Shown: piece by piece, positions 23,215-35,045 of the stretch | Layout: each line of letters opens with the position of its first letter | Numbering within the stretch: the first letter of the stretch is position 1 | Assembly: GCF_019059575.1 (NCBI RefSeq) | Contig: NW_024881502.1 | Coordinates: 2,000,501-2,064,500, forward strand | Source of the DNA: Amphibalanus amphitrite | Lineage: Eukaryota > Arthropoda > Thecostraca > Balanomorpha > Balanidae | Direction of reading: 5' to 3' | Length of the DNA: 64,000 bases | Notes under the pieces: generated by a model | What the model was told of the DNA's origin: nothing | Database searches by the model: none | Seen by the model: only the letters and a program-made list of their open reading frames with translations | Translations under genes and position numbers: made by a program

Positions 23215-23487
23215 TGAGCGGGCCGGCGGTGCTGCGGAGGGGTTTGCGGGTCAGATGGCGTGGTGACGGGGTGCCAGACTGGCGGCGCTCTTCAGGCGGC
23301 TCTCAGTCCGCGGCTCATGTTGTGATCTCGTGCGTGTCGGTAATGTAACTCATACTGTAGGTATGTAGGTATGTCATACTGTAGGTATGTGAGGGAAGAC
23401 CGGAAACTGCCGGCTGTTAGCGCTGAGCGCGGCGGGCGCCGCCTCCGAATCAGCCGCCGGCGCTTAGAGCGGCTGATGAGCTCGTGT
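23215..23487 (+). other. Presumed 3' UTR of sphingomyelinase
   Basis: Sequence after the TGA at 23212. A short duplicated ATACTGTAGGTATGT lies at 23352-23390. No polyadenylation signal is seen in this part. Confidence 0.4.
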
Positions 23488-23737
23488 TGTGTGTGTGCGC
23501 TGTGAGCTGCCGTCTGTGCGCTGTGAGCTGCCGTCTGTGCGCTGTGAGCTGCCGTATGTGTGCGCTGTGAACTGCCGTATGTGTGCGCTGTGAGCTGCCG
23601 TCTGTGTGCACTGTGAGCTGCCATATGTACGCTGTGAGCTGCCGTGTGTGTGTACGCTGTGAGCTGCCGTCTGTGTGCGCTGTGAGCTGCCGTGTGTGTG
23701 TACGCTGTGAGCTGCCGTGTTTGCGCGCTGTGAGCTA
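23488..23737. repeat. GTGCGCTGTGAGCTGCCGT minisatellite
   Basis: About 12 units of 19-24 bp that differ in the number of GT/TG steps. Confidence 0.93.
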
Positions 23738-24146
23738 CCCCAACTATTTGTGTCGTCACTAGTGACTCATCAGGAGATGCACTGTAGATACCATGTGTGC
23801 TGTTTACCTCATCCCGCTCCGGCGAACGGCGCGAGTCACCGGCGGACTTACCACGGGTGTGGCGGCCGCTGGGGCCGTGCCAGCCCCCCCTACCCTGCAC
23901 GACATGCGCTGGCTCGTGACCAGTGCGGGTGAGCTCATACGGAGCACTGCGGGGGGCTGCAGGGACGGGGGCGGGCCTGTCACTCGGCCGGTCAGCGCGG
24001 GCTGTCCGGAGCTCTGGGTCAGTGGGCGCTGTGCGGCCAGCTCCTGCCGCCGGGTGTGCCGGGCGCGGCTCCGGGTCAGTGGGCGCCGCGCTGTGCGGCC
24101 AGCTTCTGCCGCCGGGTGTGCCGAGCGCGGCTCTGCGCTCTGCAGC

Positions 24147-25700
24147 TGCCCGCGCACATTGCCCCAAAAGACGGTAAATAACTTTTGAAAATACCTATCT
24201 CCAATTTTAGTGTTTTCTGGACCAAAATTTTGCAAGGAATCCGATGGTGTGGTCCCCGAGATCTGAAAAATTTCCATTTTGGAGATAGCACCTATTTTTT
24301 GAAAAAATAAATATTCGTCAGGCATAATAGTCAAATAAATTGAAAATATAATGAGTTAATTTTTGTAAGAACACTAGAATGTGTCGAACATGAATTAGAG
24401 ATATATTTTAGCTGAGATGATACTATATCTGCGCATACATGTACATGAACTAGTACATTAACCCTCGTCGGCCGAGAAGGGGTGGGGCGGGTGCCGCCTC
24501 ATAGGGCTTTTCGCGATAGCTTAAAACTCGCTTAGGGTAGACAGCTGAAACTTGGTACCTATACCTAATCTTTTATTCAAACTGGATCTTTTGACCTCAA
24601 CTGCGTTTTCAGGTCAGGTCAGGTCACTGACCTATGACGTCATAAATAAACCTCTGCGAAGTCCCCAGATGTTGCAACTTTGCAACGCCCTCAGTGCCAG
24701 AGGAACTTTCACAGGAAGATGGAAGTTACAGGACGTAGTATCCTTCTGAGGTCTCACAACTTGTTTATCTCGGATTTAACCTAAATGTCACATGAGGTCA
24801 GGTCGGTCACGTGACCTCACCATTATAAGTCAATGGGGGAAATATTGAAACTGTTATTTTGGCGCCGGAAATGATCCAAAACTATCCCAAGCACATGAAA
24901 TCGTGGTTTCATGATCGGACCTTACAAAGAGTGCATGAAACCACGATTTCATGTGCTTGGGTCAGTTTTTAGACAATTTCCGGCGTCAAAATAACAGTTT
25001 TCATATTTCCCTCCATTGACTTAATATGGTGAGGTCACGTGACCGAACTGACCTCATCTGACATTTGGGAAAAATCTGAGATATACAATTTGTGAGACCT
25101 CTAAAGGATACTACGTCCTGTAAGTTTCATCTTCCTGTGAAAGTTCCTCTGGCACTGAGGGCGTTGCAAAGTTGCAACTTCTGAGGACCGTGCAGAGGTT
25201 CATTTATGACGTCATAGGTCAGTGACCTGACCTGACCTGAAAACGCAGTTGGTGTCAAAAGATCCAGCTTGAATAAAATATTAGGTATGCCAAGTTTCAG
25301 CTGTTTTCCCTCAGCGTGTTTTGAGCTATCGCGAAAAACCGGGCTATGAGGCGGCATCCGCCCCACCCCTTCTCGGCCGAAGAGGGTTAATGTACTAATT
25401 CATGTACATGTATGAGCAGATATAGTATCATCTCAGCTAAAATATATCACTAATTCATGTTCGATACATTCTAGTGTTAGTATAAATATTCACTCATTAT
25501 ATTTTCAATTTATTTGACTTTTGTGCATGACGAATATTTACTTTTCCAAAAATAGGTGCTATCTCCAAAATGGAAATTTTTCAGATTTCAGGGACCACAC
25601 CATCGGATTCCTCGCAAAATTTTGGTTCAGAAAACACTAAAATTGGAGATAAGTATTTTCGAAAGTTATTTACCGTCTGTTGGAGCAATGTGCGCGGGCA
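24147..25700. repeat. 1.55-kb palindrome, arms of about 767 bp
   Basis: The left arm 24147-24913 and right arm 24934-25700 are inverted copies (ends TGCCCGCGCACATTGC) with scattered differences, around a 20-base loop. A TTAA-flanked element forms the central part, but the inverted symmetry continues about 310 bp beyond each TTAA. Confidence 0.9.
24458..25390. mobile_element. TTAA element, fold-back form (copy F2)
   Basis: TTAA (24458-24461) precedes CCCTCGTCGGCCGAGAAGGG; CTTCTCGGCCGAAGAGGG precedes TTAA (25387-25390). Each end has a small GC hairpin with GCGGGTGCCGCC or GGCGGCATCCGCC. Internal features, mirrored in both arms, are AGGTCA arrays (24603-24640 and 25205-25240), CCATTATAAGTCAATGG (24820; inverted variant at 25013) and ATCGCGAAAAACC (25329). 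It is non-coding; the ends fit a piggyBac-type element. Confidence 0.82.
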
Positions 25701-25921
25701 GGGCCTCGTTTCATAAAGCGAGTCCGTAATCTACGTCGGTTTTTGGGCTTGTATTGCAAGCGAATGCGAAGCGATAAATTTATTTCCCCTTCTCCCTTCT
25801 GTTCTTGCTTGCAAGATAAATAAAATCAACGAGTCAAACTATCGTCATCGCTTCACATGCACTTGCAATACAAGACCAAAAACCGGCGTAAGTTACGGAC
25901 TCACTTTATGAAACGAGGCTC
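25701..25921. mobile_element. Palindromic MITE, CCTCGTTTCATAAAG ends
   Basis: Left GGGCCTCGTTTCATAAAGCG pairs with right CACTTTATGAAACGAGGCTC, and pairing continues inward (TTGTATTGCAAGC and GCTTGCAATACAAG; the inner end was not traced). About 220 bp, non-coding, directly abutting the larger palindrome. Confidence 0.85.
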
Positions 25922-27120
25922 ATATGACGCCGGCTGGGGGACCCGGCCTGTGGGACCCGGCAGAGTGGGAACCTGGCGTCACCTGGACCGGCTGTACGAG
26001 GTCGGAGCCGGGTGACACTCCGTTGTGATAACGTTGTGCATACGTGCCTACCCATCGCAATAACAATAAACCGCAGTCATTTTCGGACGTGTGTAGTGGC
26101 CCGTTTGCCAGTTTTCCTTGCTTCCCTGGCCGATCAGCTGCCGGGCGCGATCCCGCATTACGCTGAGGCGCCGCGGCGGGCGCGTGGCGACAGGTTGCAC
26201 TCGCCACTGGCGGCTTAGCCGAGCTGTGGGAATTTTCAGCCGGAGCCGGGCTCCTCTCGGGAGCGGCCCAGGTGGGCGGATTGGCCGGATCGCGCCGTGC
26301 CGCCGCCCGCCTGGCACACCGGAGTGAGCGCGCCGCGCCTCCGGTCCGGATACGCCCCCGGACAGAGCTGTGAGGGCGGCCAGAGTGAGGCGGCCCGGCC
26401 CGACTGAGAGGTCAGCTCCCGCGACACCGCCAGAGCCCCAGTCCCGCCCAGCGGGGAGCTCAGCTGCAACACACACGGGGCTGACCATGCAGTATCGTCC
26501 AGCGGTGTGGGACCGATCGGCGCCTCAAATGGGATGGTTCACGTGAGCCACGGCAGTGTATTTGCAATGATGCTGCCGCGGCGCCGGCCGGTCCGACCGC
26601 GGCGTGGCAAGACCGGCCGCTGACGTAGTGCCGGAAGTGACAGCAAGTCTGCCGGTCAGCCTTCGGACAGACTAAAAATAGCAGCGGCCTCCGCCAGCAA
26701 CGGTGCAGTCAACCCCCAGACACACACGCTGGCAATGACGCGGAACGCATCTACCATCTACGCAACGTAAATGCCTTTTCAGGTCGAGGACCTGTCATGA
26801 TATCCAATCCACATAACAGCTGTCATCAAACGTTATTACATATGTAGGCACGTCTTTAAACGATAGGTCAGACCCGCTGAATAGGAACAATTATCAATGA
26901 GCATTGGCCATTGGGTTGAGCCAGTTGAGGTATTTTCCAGCACGTTCTAACAAGCAGTACACGGTTGAGCAGGTAACAGAATATCTGTTAAACTCGCACC
27001 CTGCTGGAGTGGGGTGGTTGAACGCCCCTCCTGTGTTTTTTTTCGCGTCCGTGCCGTAGTTAGTTTTTTTTTCGTCTTTTTTTTCTGCACACCTTATCAT
27101 ACATCTTTTCTATACACTGT
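25922..27120. other. Unassigned; CpG-rich, promoter-like near 26620
   Basis: CpG-rich at 26140-26660, with CCGGAAGTGAC (ETS-like, about 26631) and CTAAAAATAGCAG (TATA/MEF2-like, about 26671) about 30 bp upstream of GGTGCAGTCAACC. This could be a + strand promoter, but no gene follows. From 26720 on the sequence is ordinary. Confidence 0.3.
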
Positions 27121-28260
27121 GCTTTTCTGCGCATGTTGTTGTGACGGATCGTTTTGAAACTTTCAGTAATCGAGAACCGCAACATTATGTGCAAAATGCA
27201 TATCTCGGAATTTTGATATCGGTGACCTTACGTCAGGTCAATTTTGCGACCTCTCCATTAGGCCTACACCCAAGTCAATGGGAGAAAATTCGGAAGACGC
27301 CTCGCTTGGATCAGCGTCATTTTAAATACCATACACCGACTTACAAGGTAACATGGACATACTGAACCGGAAAATGGCACCCGCGACCCTTCCTCATGTG
27401 CGTGAGGTCATCTCAGGTCACGACTTGGCGTAAAACAGTTTTTTTGCCAATAACTCTGAAAGAGACATGCTATAGCGATGAAAACGCCTTACATGTGCTC
27501 AGCTCAACGATGCGGATCGACTGATAGCGACACGACCTTTTCTGGTCGCGTCATGACCTTGAGCTGAGGTCATTGTTTTCAAATAAGCCTTTCAGGGTCA
27601 AATCATAATCCAGTTTATTTAATGCATCTGAACGGGAGGAAAACGATGCTAGTAAAAGTAACCTCGTGCAATTTTTAAGTCAAACGTTATTGCAGAATAA
27701 CTGTTCCCCGCAAAAAACGTAAATTTTGGCAGTTTTTGCCCCCGCAGGCTAAGCCGTTGACCTTAGGTCAAATTTAAGGACATTACCTACACTTGAGAGC
27801 CAGAGTTTTTCAGAGACAGAGAGTTTTTCCGCTATAACTTGGTCAAAAAAGGAGGTATCTATCTAAAATTTGGTATGTAGATAGAGGAGCGAGGAACTAT
27901 CATGCATATTCCGTTTTTTTTCGAAATTCGAAAAACTTTTGGGATTGTTTTGCTTTTTTATAAAAAACAACTTAATTTGATTTTGCGGGGTCAAAATCAC
28001 AAAAATGTGAAAACCCGAGATAGCAGCTTTGTAGCGCCGTTTTTTCTACACGACCACACAAAGAACTTTGAACTTGCTTGTTAACTGTAGCTTTTGTGTG
28101 CGTTTCAACATTTCATATTTTTTTGCTCATTTCTGCTCGAGCATAACCTCAGTTTGACCTGAATACATTGAATGAATTGATGCCGCTGAGGGTACCGCAA
28201 GTTTCGTGTTGATCCGTCGAACGGTCGGAAAGATATGGCCGAGAAACGGGACAAGACAGT
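27120..28260. mobile_element. Diverged relative of TTAA elements (copy F8)
   Basis: Its right part has TACCGCAAGTTTCGTGTTGA and GGCCGAGAAACGGG as in F1, and 28010-28165 (CCGAGATAGCAGC, TGTAGCGCCG, AAAGAACTTTGAA) is clearly homologous to 33305-33460 of F3 in inverted orientation. It has AGGTCA sites and the CCATT-AAGTCAATGG block (27255-27281). The ends are decayed, so the boundaries are approximate. Confidence 0.55.
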
Positions 28261-28571
28261 ACCGCATCATTCAGATGTGCTTATTCGTGGCCCACAGAAC
28301 AGCTCTGTGGGGACAAACAAAATCTCAGCCCCGCGCCTTCCTCCGTGTTCTCGCCAAAGTGTCATTTGATTGGCCTATAGGTATAGGTATCCAGTACCGC
28401 ACGCTGTCGGCACCAGTGGCGTCCTCCATTTACCGCCAATACCATAATAAATCCAGCTCAACAAATCGAAGTCGAGCCATCAGTGACGTGCGCCCATAAA
28501 TCAGGCCGACCGGACAGAGCGGTGGGCTCCGCGGTCCGGCGGGACGCTCTCGGGTCTGGAGGAAGTCGTGG

Positions 28572-28625
28572 ACAGCGGACAACGGACAGTGGACAGTGGA
28601 CAGTGGACAGGGGACAGGGGGGGGG
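28572..28625. repeat. GGACAGT heptamer array, left part
   Basis: Start of a (TGGACAG)n array that is interrupted by the element at 28626 and resumes at 30075. Confidence 0.9.
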
Positions 28626-30074
28626 GGGGCATTCCACGATAGATCGTACCAGGCCCGTCACCCTCATCTCTCATATTTTGATGAAAATTGGTACTAGGGG
28701 TAATCATAGGCTCCAAAAACATCTGTCAAATTTTCAGACTTCTCAGATGAAAACTTTTTGAGCTACATTGCATAATATTTTCTAAACTTCAGATTGTAAG
28801 GGTGAGTTTGATGAGCTATAACTCAAAAACGAGCTAAGAAAGCAACAAACGGTAAACAGCTTTGAACTAACGATGAATCAAAGATTAATACAGCTTTTTT
28901 AAAATTGGAAAGAACAGCTTTGTATATTGAAAAAAGTCGTAATATTTTTTTTAAAATTGTCTATAACGGCCCTTCGGACCAAATTTTTTGCCATTTTTAT
29001 TCCTTCAAAATAAAGTTCAGGTCATTCAAAATCGACATGCAAAAAATTAGAAGGGTGTTCTTTCTATAAGTTCCTCATTTTAATGCATACAAAATGGGTT
29101 TCCGGGGGTCGGTACGACCCCAGCTCGCCGTTTCGCCTCTAATGGAGCTAGAGCCTTGCGGAAAAAACGAGCATGTGCGCCGTTACAAGGTGCATCGAAT
29201 GATACCACATTTTAAGGTCTCGGGTTCATTGGTGACCGAGTCCACGACAAAGCCAGCCAGCGCGGCGCTGGACAAACAGCGCCGCCACAGAGATGGTTAA
29301 CAGTCGGGTCAGGCCACGAAGCTGGGTGAATGAGATCATATTGCCCATCATTCGATTCGCAAGGTCTTCCCGAGTCCATTGGTAGCTTTCCCATCTCTCT
29401 AGCTCAATTTGATCGAGAGTTATTGACGAAAAACTCTTATGACCCTAGTGACGTACGAATGACGTCACGCAAGGTCAACATTGCAAACGTGAGGCAAAAA
29501 TGACTTCAATTGGACTTTCAGTAACCAGTGATGTCGCTAGGCAGCTTTACCACGCCATTTGTAGGCTCTCTTCCCGAAATCACAATTCGAGACCATTACG
29601 GTGACGCAAAATAAGCACATTTATAGAAAGAGCACCTTCCTAATTTTTTGCATACCTACTACTTAATAATGATCCAAAAATGCTTTTCAGTAAATAAAAA
29701 TTCAAAAAATTTGGTCCCAAAGGCATAAAAATGCAAATGAAAGGAAACTCGATGTGTTATATATAAAAAATAGTTTATATTTCAAAATTTTAAAAATGCA
29801 TATCATTCTTTGTTTCAATGCAAGTTCAATGCCGTATAGCATTTGGCATTTAGATTATCCGTCTTAGTGTTACAGCTCGCCAAACTTGGCGCTGCAACGC
29901 AAGATCCAAAACATGTTATACATTATAACTCGAAAACTGCTCATCGGATTAGCCTGAAATTGTCACAGGAGGATTCAGAGCCCCTGATTACCCCTTAGAC
30001 CAATTATCGTTAAAATCCGAGAGATGAGGGTGTCAAATTGGAAAAAAGTGGTACGATCTATCGTGGAATGCCCC
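28626..30074. mobile_element. Fold-back element, CATTCCACGATAGATCG ends (copy G1)
   Basis: The left end is GGGGCATTCCACGATAGATC, and the right end is its inverse at 30055-30074. The outer ~450 bp of each side pair with each other (for example GCAAAAAATTAG-AAGG-TG and its inverse near 29640). It interrupts the heptamer array. The centre (about 29086-29600) is unrelated to the arms and resembles the left part of the F4-type TTAA element (CCGTTTCGCCTCTAATGGAG, then CTAGAGCCTTGCGGAAAAAA). No coding frame. Confidence 0.85.
29086..29600. mobile_element. Nested F4-like fragment in G1
   Basis: A GC hairpin (GGGGTCGGTACGACCCC, about 29105), then GAGCTAGAGCCTTGCGG and GATACCACATTTTAAGGTC, align with 38040-38190. 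Its boundaries are unclear. Confidence 0.6.
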
Positions 30075-30608
30075 AGGGGACAGTGGACAGGGGACAGCGG
30101 ACAGTGGACAGTGGACAGGGGACAGGGGACAGTGGACAGTGGACAGTGGACAATGGACTGGGGACAGTGGACAGTGGACAGTAGGCAGCGGACATAAGTG
30201 GACAGTGGACAGTGGACAGTGGACAGTGGACAGTGGACAGTGGACAGGGGACAGGGGACAGGGGACAGTGGACAGTGGACTGGGGACAGTGGACTGGGGA
30301 CAGTAGACAGTGGACAATGGACTGGGGACAGTAGACAGCGGACAGTGGACAGTGGACAGTGGACAGTGGACAGTGGACGGTGGACAGTGGACAGTGGACA
30401 ATGGACTGGGGACAGTGGACAGTGGACAGTAGGCAGCGGACATAAGTGGACAGTGGACAGTGGACAGTGGACAGTGGACAGTGATCAGCGGACGGTGGAC
30501 AGTGGACAGTGGACGGTGGACAGTGGACAGTGGACAATGGACTGGGGACAGTAGACAGTGGACAGCGGACAGAAGACAGTGGACAGGGGACAGCGGACAG
30601 CGGACACT
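30075..30608. repeat. GGACAGT heptamer array, right part
   Basis: About 530 bp of GGACAGT with GGGGACA and GGACTGG variants. The stop-free reading frames here come from the repeat. Confidence 0.97.
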
Positions 30609-30639
30609 CGATCAGCCGGCGCCGCTCGCTGCAGGTGCT

Positions 30640-30745
30640 GGGCCGCGGCACCGTACCGCTCGTGCCGCAGCACCGTACCTACCGCTCGGGCCGCAGCACC
30701 GTACCGCTCGTGCCGCAGCACCGTACCGCTCGGGCCGCAGCCGGC
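30640..30745. repeat. GCCGCAGCACCGTACCGCTC array
   Basis: About five units of roughly 20-24 bp. Confidence 0.88.
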
Positions 30746-32690
30746 CGCCTGAAATAACCACCCACTCTCCCGCCACACCGAACCAATCGGCTCGTCAGCC
30801 TCATCCACGAAAATGTTGCCGTCGACTGATGGGCATCAGTTTCCCATGTTCGGGCTAACAATTGTTTGAGGTTTCGAGAAGCTACACCGTTTGCCGCTAA
30901 ACATGCTCTCTGATTGTCTCGGCGGCGTTTGGCGCGAGCTGTGAGAGCTCCTGTTACATGACACCGCATTATTGTCCGAGAGTAAGGGTCGCGGGATGTG
31001 GTCCGGGCTGTCAATGTGTGTGTGTGTGGGGGGGGGGGGGGGTGCGTGCGCTAATGCTTTTAACTACTTCTTTATTGCGATGACCGATGACTGAGCTGAC
31101 TGCAGCCTGCATGATTTTATCCATTACCTTGGGGGGCAATAATAGCCACGACTGATTGTGGAATGCCACAATCAGTCTGTCAGTCACAATTACAATATTG
31201 TATTGCAACAGTGATACAATACAATAGTTACCAATCACCGAGTTCTGCCCTCAGCGCTGGGCTGACGGTCACCGTCAGGGCAGAGGCGGCGGCCGAGCTT
31301 TTTTATGGGGTGCAACATCTCCTTTGATCCCAAAGGCCCTCTCTGGCAGGCTTATGACCTTCCTCGCTTAGCAAATCAATTATCGTTTTCAGGGACTTTT
31401 TCTTGGGATATAAGGCAGATATTATGTGATTTACAAATAAGTATAAATGATGCTTAGGTATTTGGTTATTATTAGGCGAAAAGTATATGACACAAAATTT
31501 GTTTAAGCTGATAGATAGGGATGAAGGGAATTTTTCGGATGGATTATTCGCCCCCTACCCCTTTCAGCCGATGATTCAAAATCTGCCTCCTCTGCCTCCT
31601 AAATGCGTCAAGCCAGCTAGCAGCGACGTCAAACTTTCAGTAGGCACTTTATAATACATCATTTTGACATTGTCCGGAAAATTTAAGCAAAATCCGTCGG
31701 TAAAATGTTTGAAAAAAGAGCGTTTAAATGACGGCATGTCACGCCGTTAGTACCTAAAATAAGCTGCAAAACTTCAAAAGGATCGAAGTACTAGCATCTC
31801 CAGTTTTTTTTTTCAAGGAATCAAGAAGAGAAAACAAGCATGCACGTGGTTGTAGGACATTTTTTGGCTATCTCGGTTTTTTGAAAATTCTTATTTTTTT
31901 CAAAACAGTGATTTTGTGGAGAAAATCGTTACGAAATCCAAAAATTTGAGTTTATAAAGAACGCATTGGTAGAGACGTACGGTCTGTGCACGTGCATCCC
32001 AAGTTTAAAAGAATCAGCTAAAAAACGTAGGTGGTATTCAAAGTTTAGTAGACTCAAAAGCGCAAAACGTAAGAAATTATAAAAAATTGGACTTTATTCC
32101 TAATATTTTTCTGTAATGTTCTTTTACGAGTATATAGAGGACTTAGAGGTATTCACGCCTGCCTCGAGCATTGCTGCACCTCGCGATAACGTGCAGTTAG
32201 TGGTAGCGGAATTGTTCAGCCAGCTATCATGGCTGCGCCCCGAAGCGTTCAGATAAAGTGACGCCATTACGCTATATTCGCGTGCGGGTATCCAGCACTG
32301 CAGCTTGATCCGTACTTTTGCGCGTTAGTGCTGCTCAGCTTATGCTAATCGTCGTCCATGAAGAGCCTGGCTGGCTATGACGGCGTCCTGCCGTGTTTGA
32401 AGTTTGTGTCCGCCCACGGGGCGCCGGCAGAGAAACACGCCTGTGCGGGCGGCCCGGCTGTCTTCAGCTGACAGGCATCTGTAGTGTTAATGATCTTGAT
32501 AAATTTCAAATAAGGTTCAACCCTCCCCCAGCCGATGATTGGGCGCGCCACTCAGCAGCCTTGCAGAAAGTTTTCTGTGATTGGCTAAAACTCGTTACTC
32601 GTTAGCGATAGTGGCATACCTACCTGGCCTTTTATTCAAGCCAGATCTTCCGAGACGAGCTGCCAATTTTGAGGTCAGGTAAGGTCTGGC
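30746..32690. other. Unassigned sequence, partly TE-like
   Basis: No gene seen. There is a short TG/poly-G tract (31016-31042), a hairpin GACTGATTGTGG-AATG-CCACAATCAGTC at about 31150 and a CTGACGGTCACCGTCAG palindrome at about 31262. 31500-32130 is AT-rich and contains GGCTATCTCGG (about 31867), a phrase found in the nearby elements, so it may be an old relative of them. Confidence 0.35.
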
Positions 32691-32694
32691 CAAG

Positions 32695-32768
32695 ACTGAT
32701 TGGGTCTGATTGGGTCTGATCGGGTCTGGCTAGGAGTGATGGGGTCTGATCAGGTCTGATCGGGTCTA
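32695..32768. repeat. 10-bp GGGTCTGATT array
   Basis: About seven imperfect copies. Confidence 0.8.
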
Positions 32769-32838
32769 TTCAAGGCACTGGCCATTTCGAGCACTGGACA
32801 CATTGTGCCCTGGACATTATGAACCCTGGCCTAAATAA

Positions 32839-35045
32839 TAGGGGAGAGCGGGGCCAGTTGAACCACTTTTTATATATTGACATGCACAGCGAGATCTAGT
32901 TGTCATATCAAAAAATGCACAATGCCATGAAAAAATATGCTCTTTTGGCTTCATTTTGAGATATGTAAAATTATGTTTCAAACATATTTTGCTGCCAAAC
33001 GCATGCTTATAAAACGGCTCTACGCCCGTTTCAAATGACCCCGATGCGAGGGTCAATTGAACCAGCCCATGGGGTCAATTGCACCTATCCTTAACAATGG
33101 GATGTTTTCCTCTTTAAGGCCACTTTCTTAACCCTCGCCCCGTTGGGGGGGGGGGGGCCATTTTGGCCCCCCCTGTGGTTTTTCCTGAATAGCAAGAAAA
33201 CGGCGGCGCGCAGCGCCGCCAAATTTTCAGTACCTTCCCGGGCATCAATTTGACACCTTCACACCAAATTTCAAGTCTTAGGTCACTTTAGGTCAGGAGT
33301 TATTGAGGTCAAACTGAGGTCATGTTCGAGCAAAAATGAGCAAAAAACATGCAATCTTAAAACGCTCACCAAATCTACAGTTATCAAGCAATTTCAAAGT
33401 TCTTTATATGGTCTAGTAGACAAAAAGCGGCGCTACAAAACTGCTATCTCGGATTTTTAAAATTTTTGGTTTTTGACCAAAAAAAAATTCAAAAAAATGA
33501 TTTTTTTAGAAAAACTTTGAAAAAATCCAAAAATTTTCCGAATTTCGAAAAACCCGGAATATATGTGATAGTCCCAGCGCTCTTCTATATACATACCAAA
33601 TTTCAGATCGAAATCTCGTTTTTTGGCCAAGTTATAGCGAAAAAACTGTTCAAAAATGACGACGTCAAAATTTTGAACTCAATTTTTAGCAATTCTAGAC
33701 CACGTACGGCAAAACAAAGACCACCATTGAACTCCCCGCGACGAGCTGCATCGATTCGATACCCATTTTATGCAAAAATATTAACTTTGAAATTTGACCT
33801 AATTTGACCTGACCTTGACCTGACCTTGACCTGACCTTGACCAAAACGTGATCTAAGCTGGCCCCAAAGGCTGCCTGACCCATATAATCGCATTTGTCAT
33901 GTAAAATGGACCATAAAACATGTATCACACGACACTTTCATATTGTGACCCCCCCGTGACCTGACCTCTGTGACCTGACCTGGTATCAGTGACCTCAAAT
34001 AGCAAAATATGTGTTTGAAGAACATTTCCCCATCGATGACTTTCAATGAAATGCATTTTACTCGATTTTACAACGCATTTCTTGAAGTGCCTGTAAACGG
34101 TGAAAATTGGACCTTTGACCTGACCTGTGACGTCATCGGTTTGACCTAGGTCAATAAAATTGGGTCACAAGGTAGTTCCCCGTTGGGGCTATCCAACGCC
34201 GTTTACCGCTTGTCGCTATGTTGCGTGGTTCTCGAGATCTTAGGGGGGGCCAAAATGGCCCCCCCCCCAACGGGGCGCGTTGCTCGGCAGAGCCCAACGG
34301 GGCGCGGGTTAAGGAGATATTTTGTCCGGTTTACTTTTCCAAATGCTACATTCAATAGGTCGTTGGAAAGCTAAAAGTGCAAAGTTCCTCATAATAGGTG
34401 ACATACAGTACATAGACTATGGTAAAATGGGTGGATGAGGAAAATGAGAAATATCTCAGGCTAAAGTGTGGTTTCAAGCAAAAGGCTGGAGAAAAAGGGG
34501 TAAAAAATTGAGCTCTATTAAACTACTATTTAAGTTTAAAAGCTCATTTCAAAGGTGGACTATTTCCTTTAATGTTTACAGCCCTTGAACAATAACCATT
34601 GCAAAGGTCACCGGGGTCCATTGAAACGGCCTGTGGCCCTGTTTCAACTGACCCTCAGAGAAGCGTTTCAATTGACCCCATCCGCTCCCGCCATCTCGCA
34701 CGCGCCGTAAAGCACATGTCAAACGAGCTGGAGGGACGGCATCATGCTGAATGAAGGGCCAAATAAGGTGTTATTCCGGAGCCAGGAGTTCTTCTTTCAG
34801 CAAACAAAGGTATAAAAGATATCACAAAATATTCATAAAAACGATTTCTCCCAAACGCCCCTCAAAAACACAAAAACAAGTGTCAAATCAAAATTACCGT
34901 CCGTTTGCCGCCCAAACGCCGTTGACAAAGGAAGTGGTGGAGCGCGGATGCGCAGTGGTGTCGGCAACGCCATATGTTGCATACTGTTGAAAATAAAGCC
35001 ATGTTTCATCTGACCCCGTGTTTCAACTGGCCCCGCTCTCCCCTA
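32839..35045. mobile_element. TA-flanked element with GGGTCAATTGAA iterons
   Basis: TA (32839-32840) precedes GGGGAGAGCGGGGCCAGTTG; CAACTGGCCCCGCTCTCCCC precedes TA (35044-35045). The motif GGGTCAATTGAAnC or its inverse recurs at about 32852, 33050, 33071, 34614, 34640, 34665 and 35020. It is non-coding; about 1 kb is its own, the rest being a nested TTAA element. Confidence 0.85.
33128..34312. mobile_element. TTAA element with terminal GC hairpins (copy F3)
   Basis: TTAA (33128-33131) precedes CCCTCGCCCCGTTGGG; CCCAACGGGGCGCGGG precedes TTAA (34309-34312). Hairpins GGGGGGGCCATTTTGGCCCC (33146-33176) and the like (34241-34270) sit inside both ends. The body has many AGGTCA/TGACCT sites (33270-33320, 33790-33845, 33955-34000, 34110-34155) and an inverted copy of the F8 block at 33305-33460. 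It is non-coding; the ends fit piggyBac-type targeting. Confidence 0.85.
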
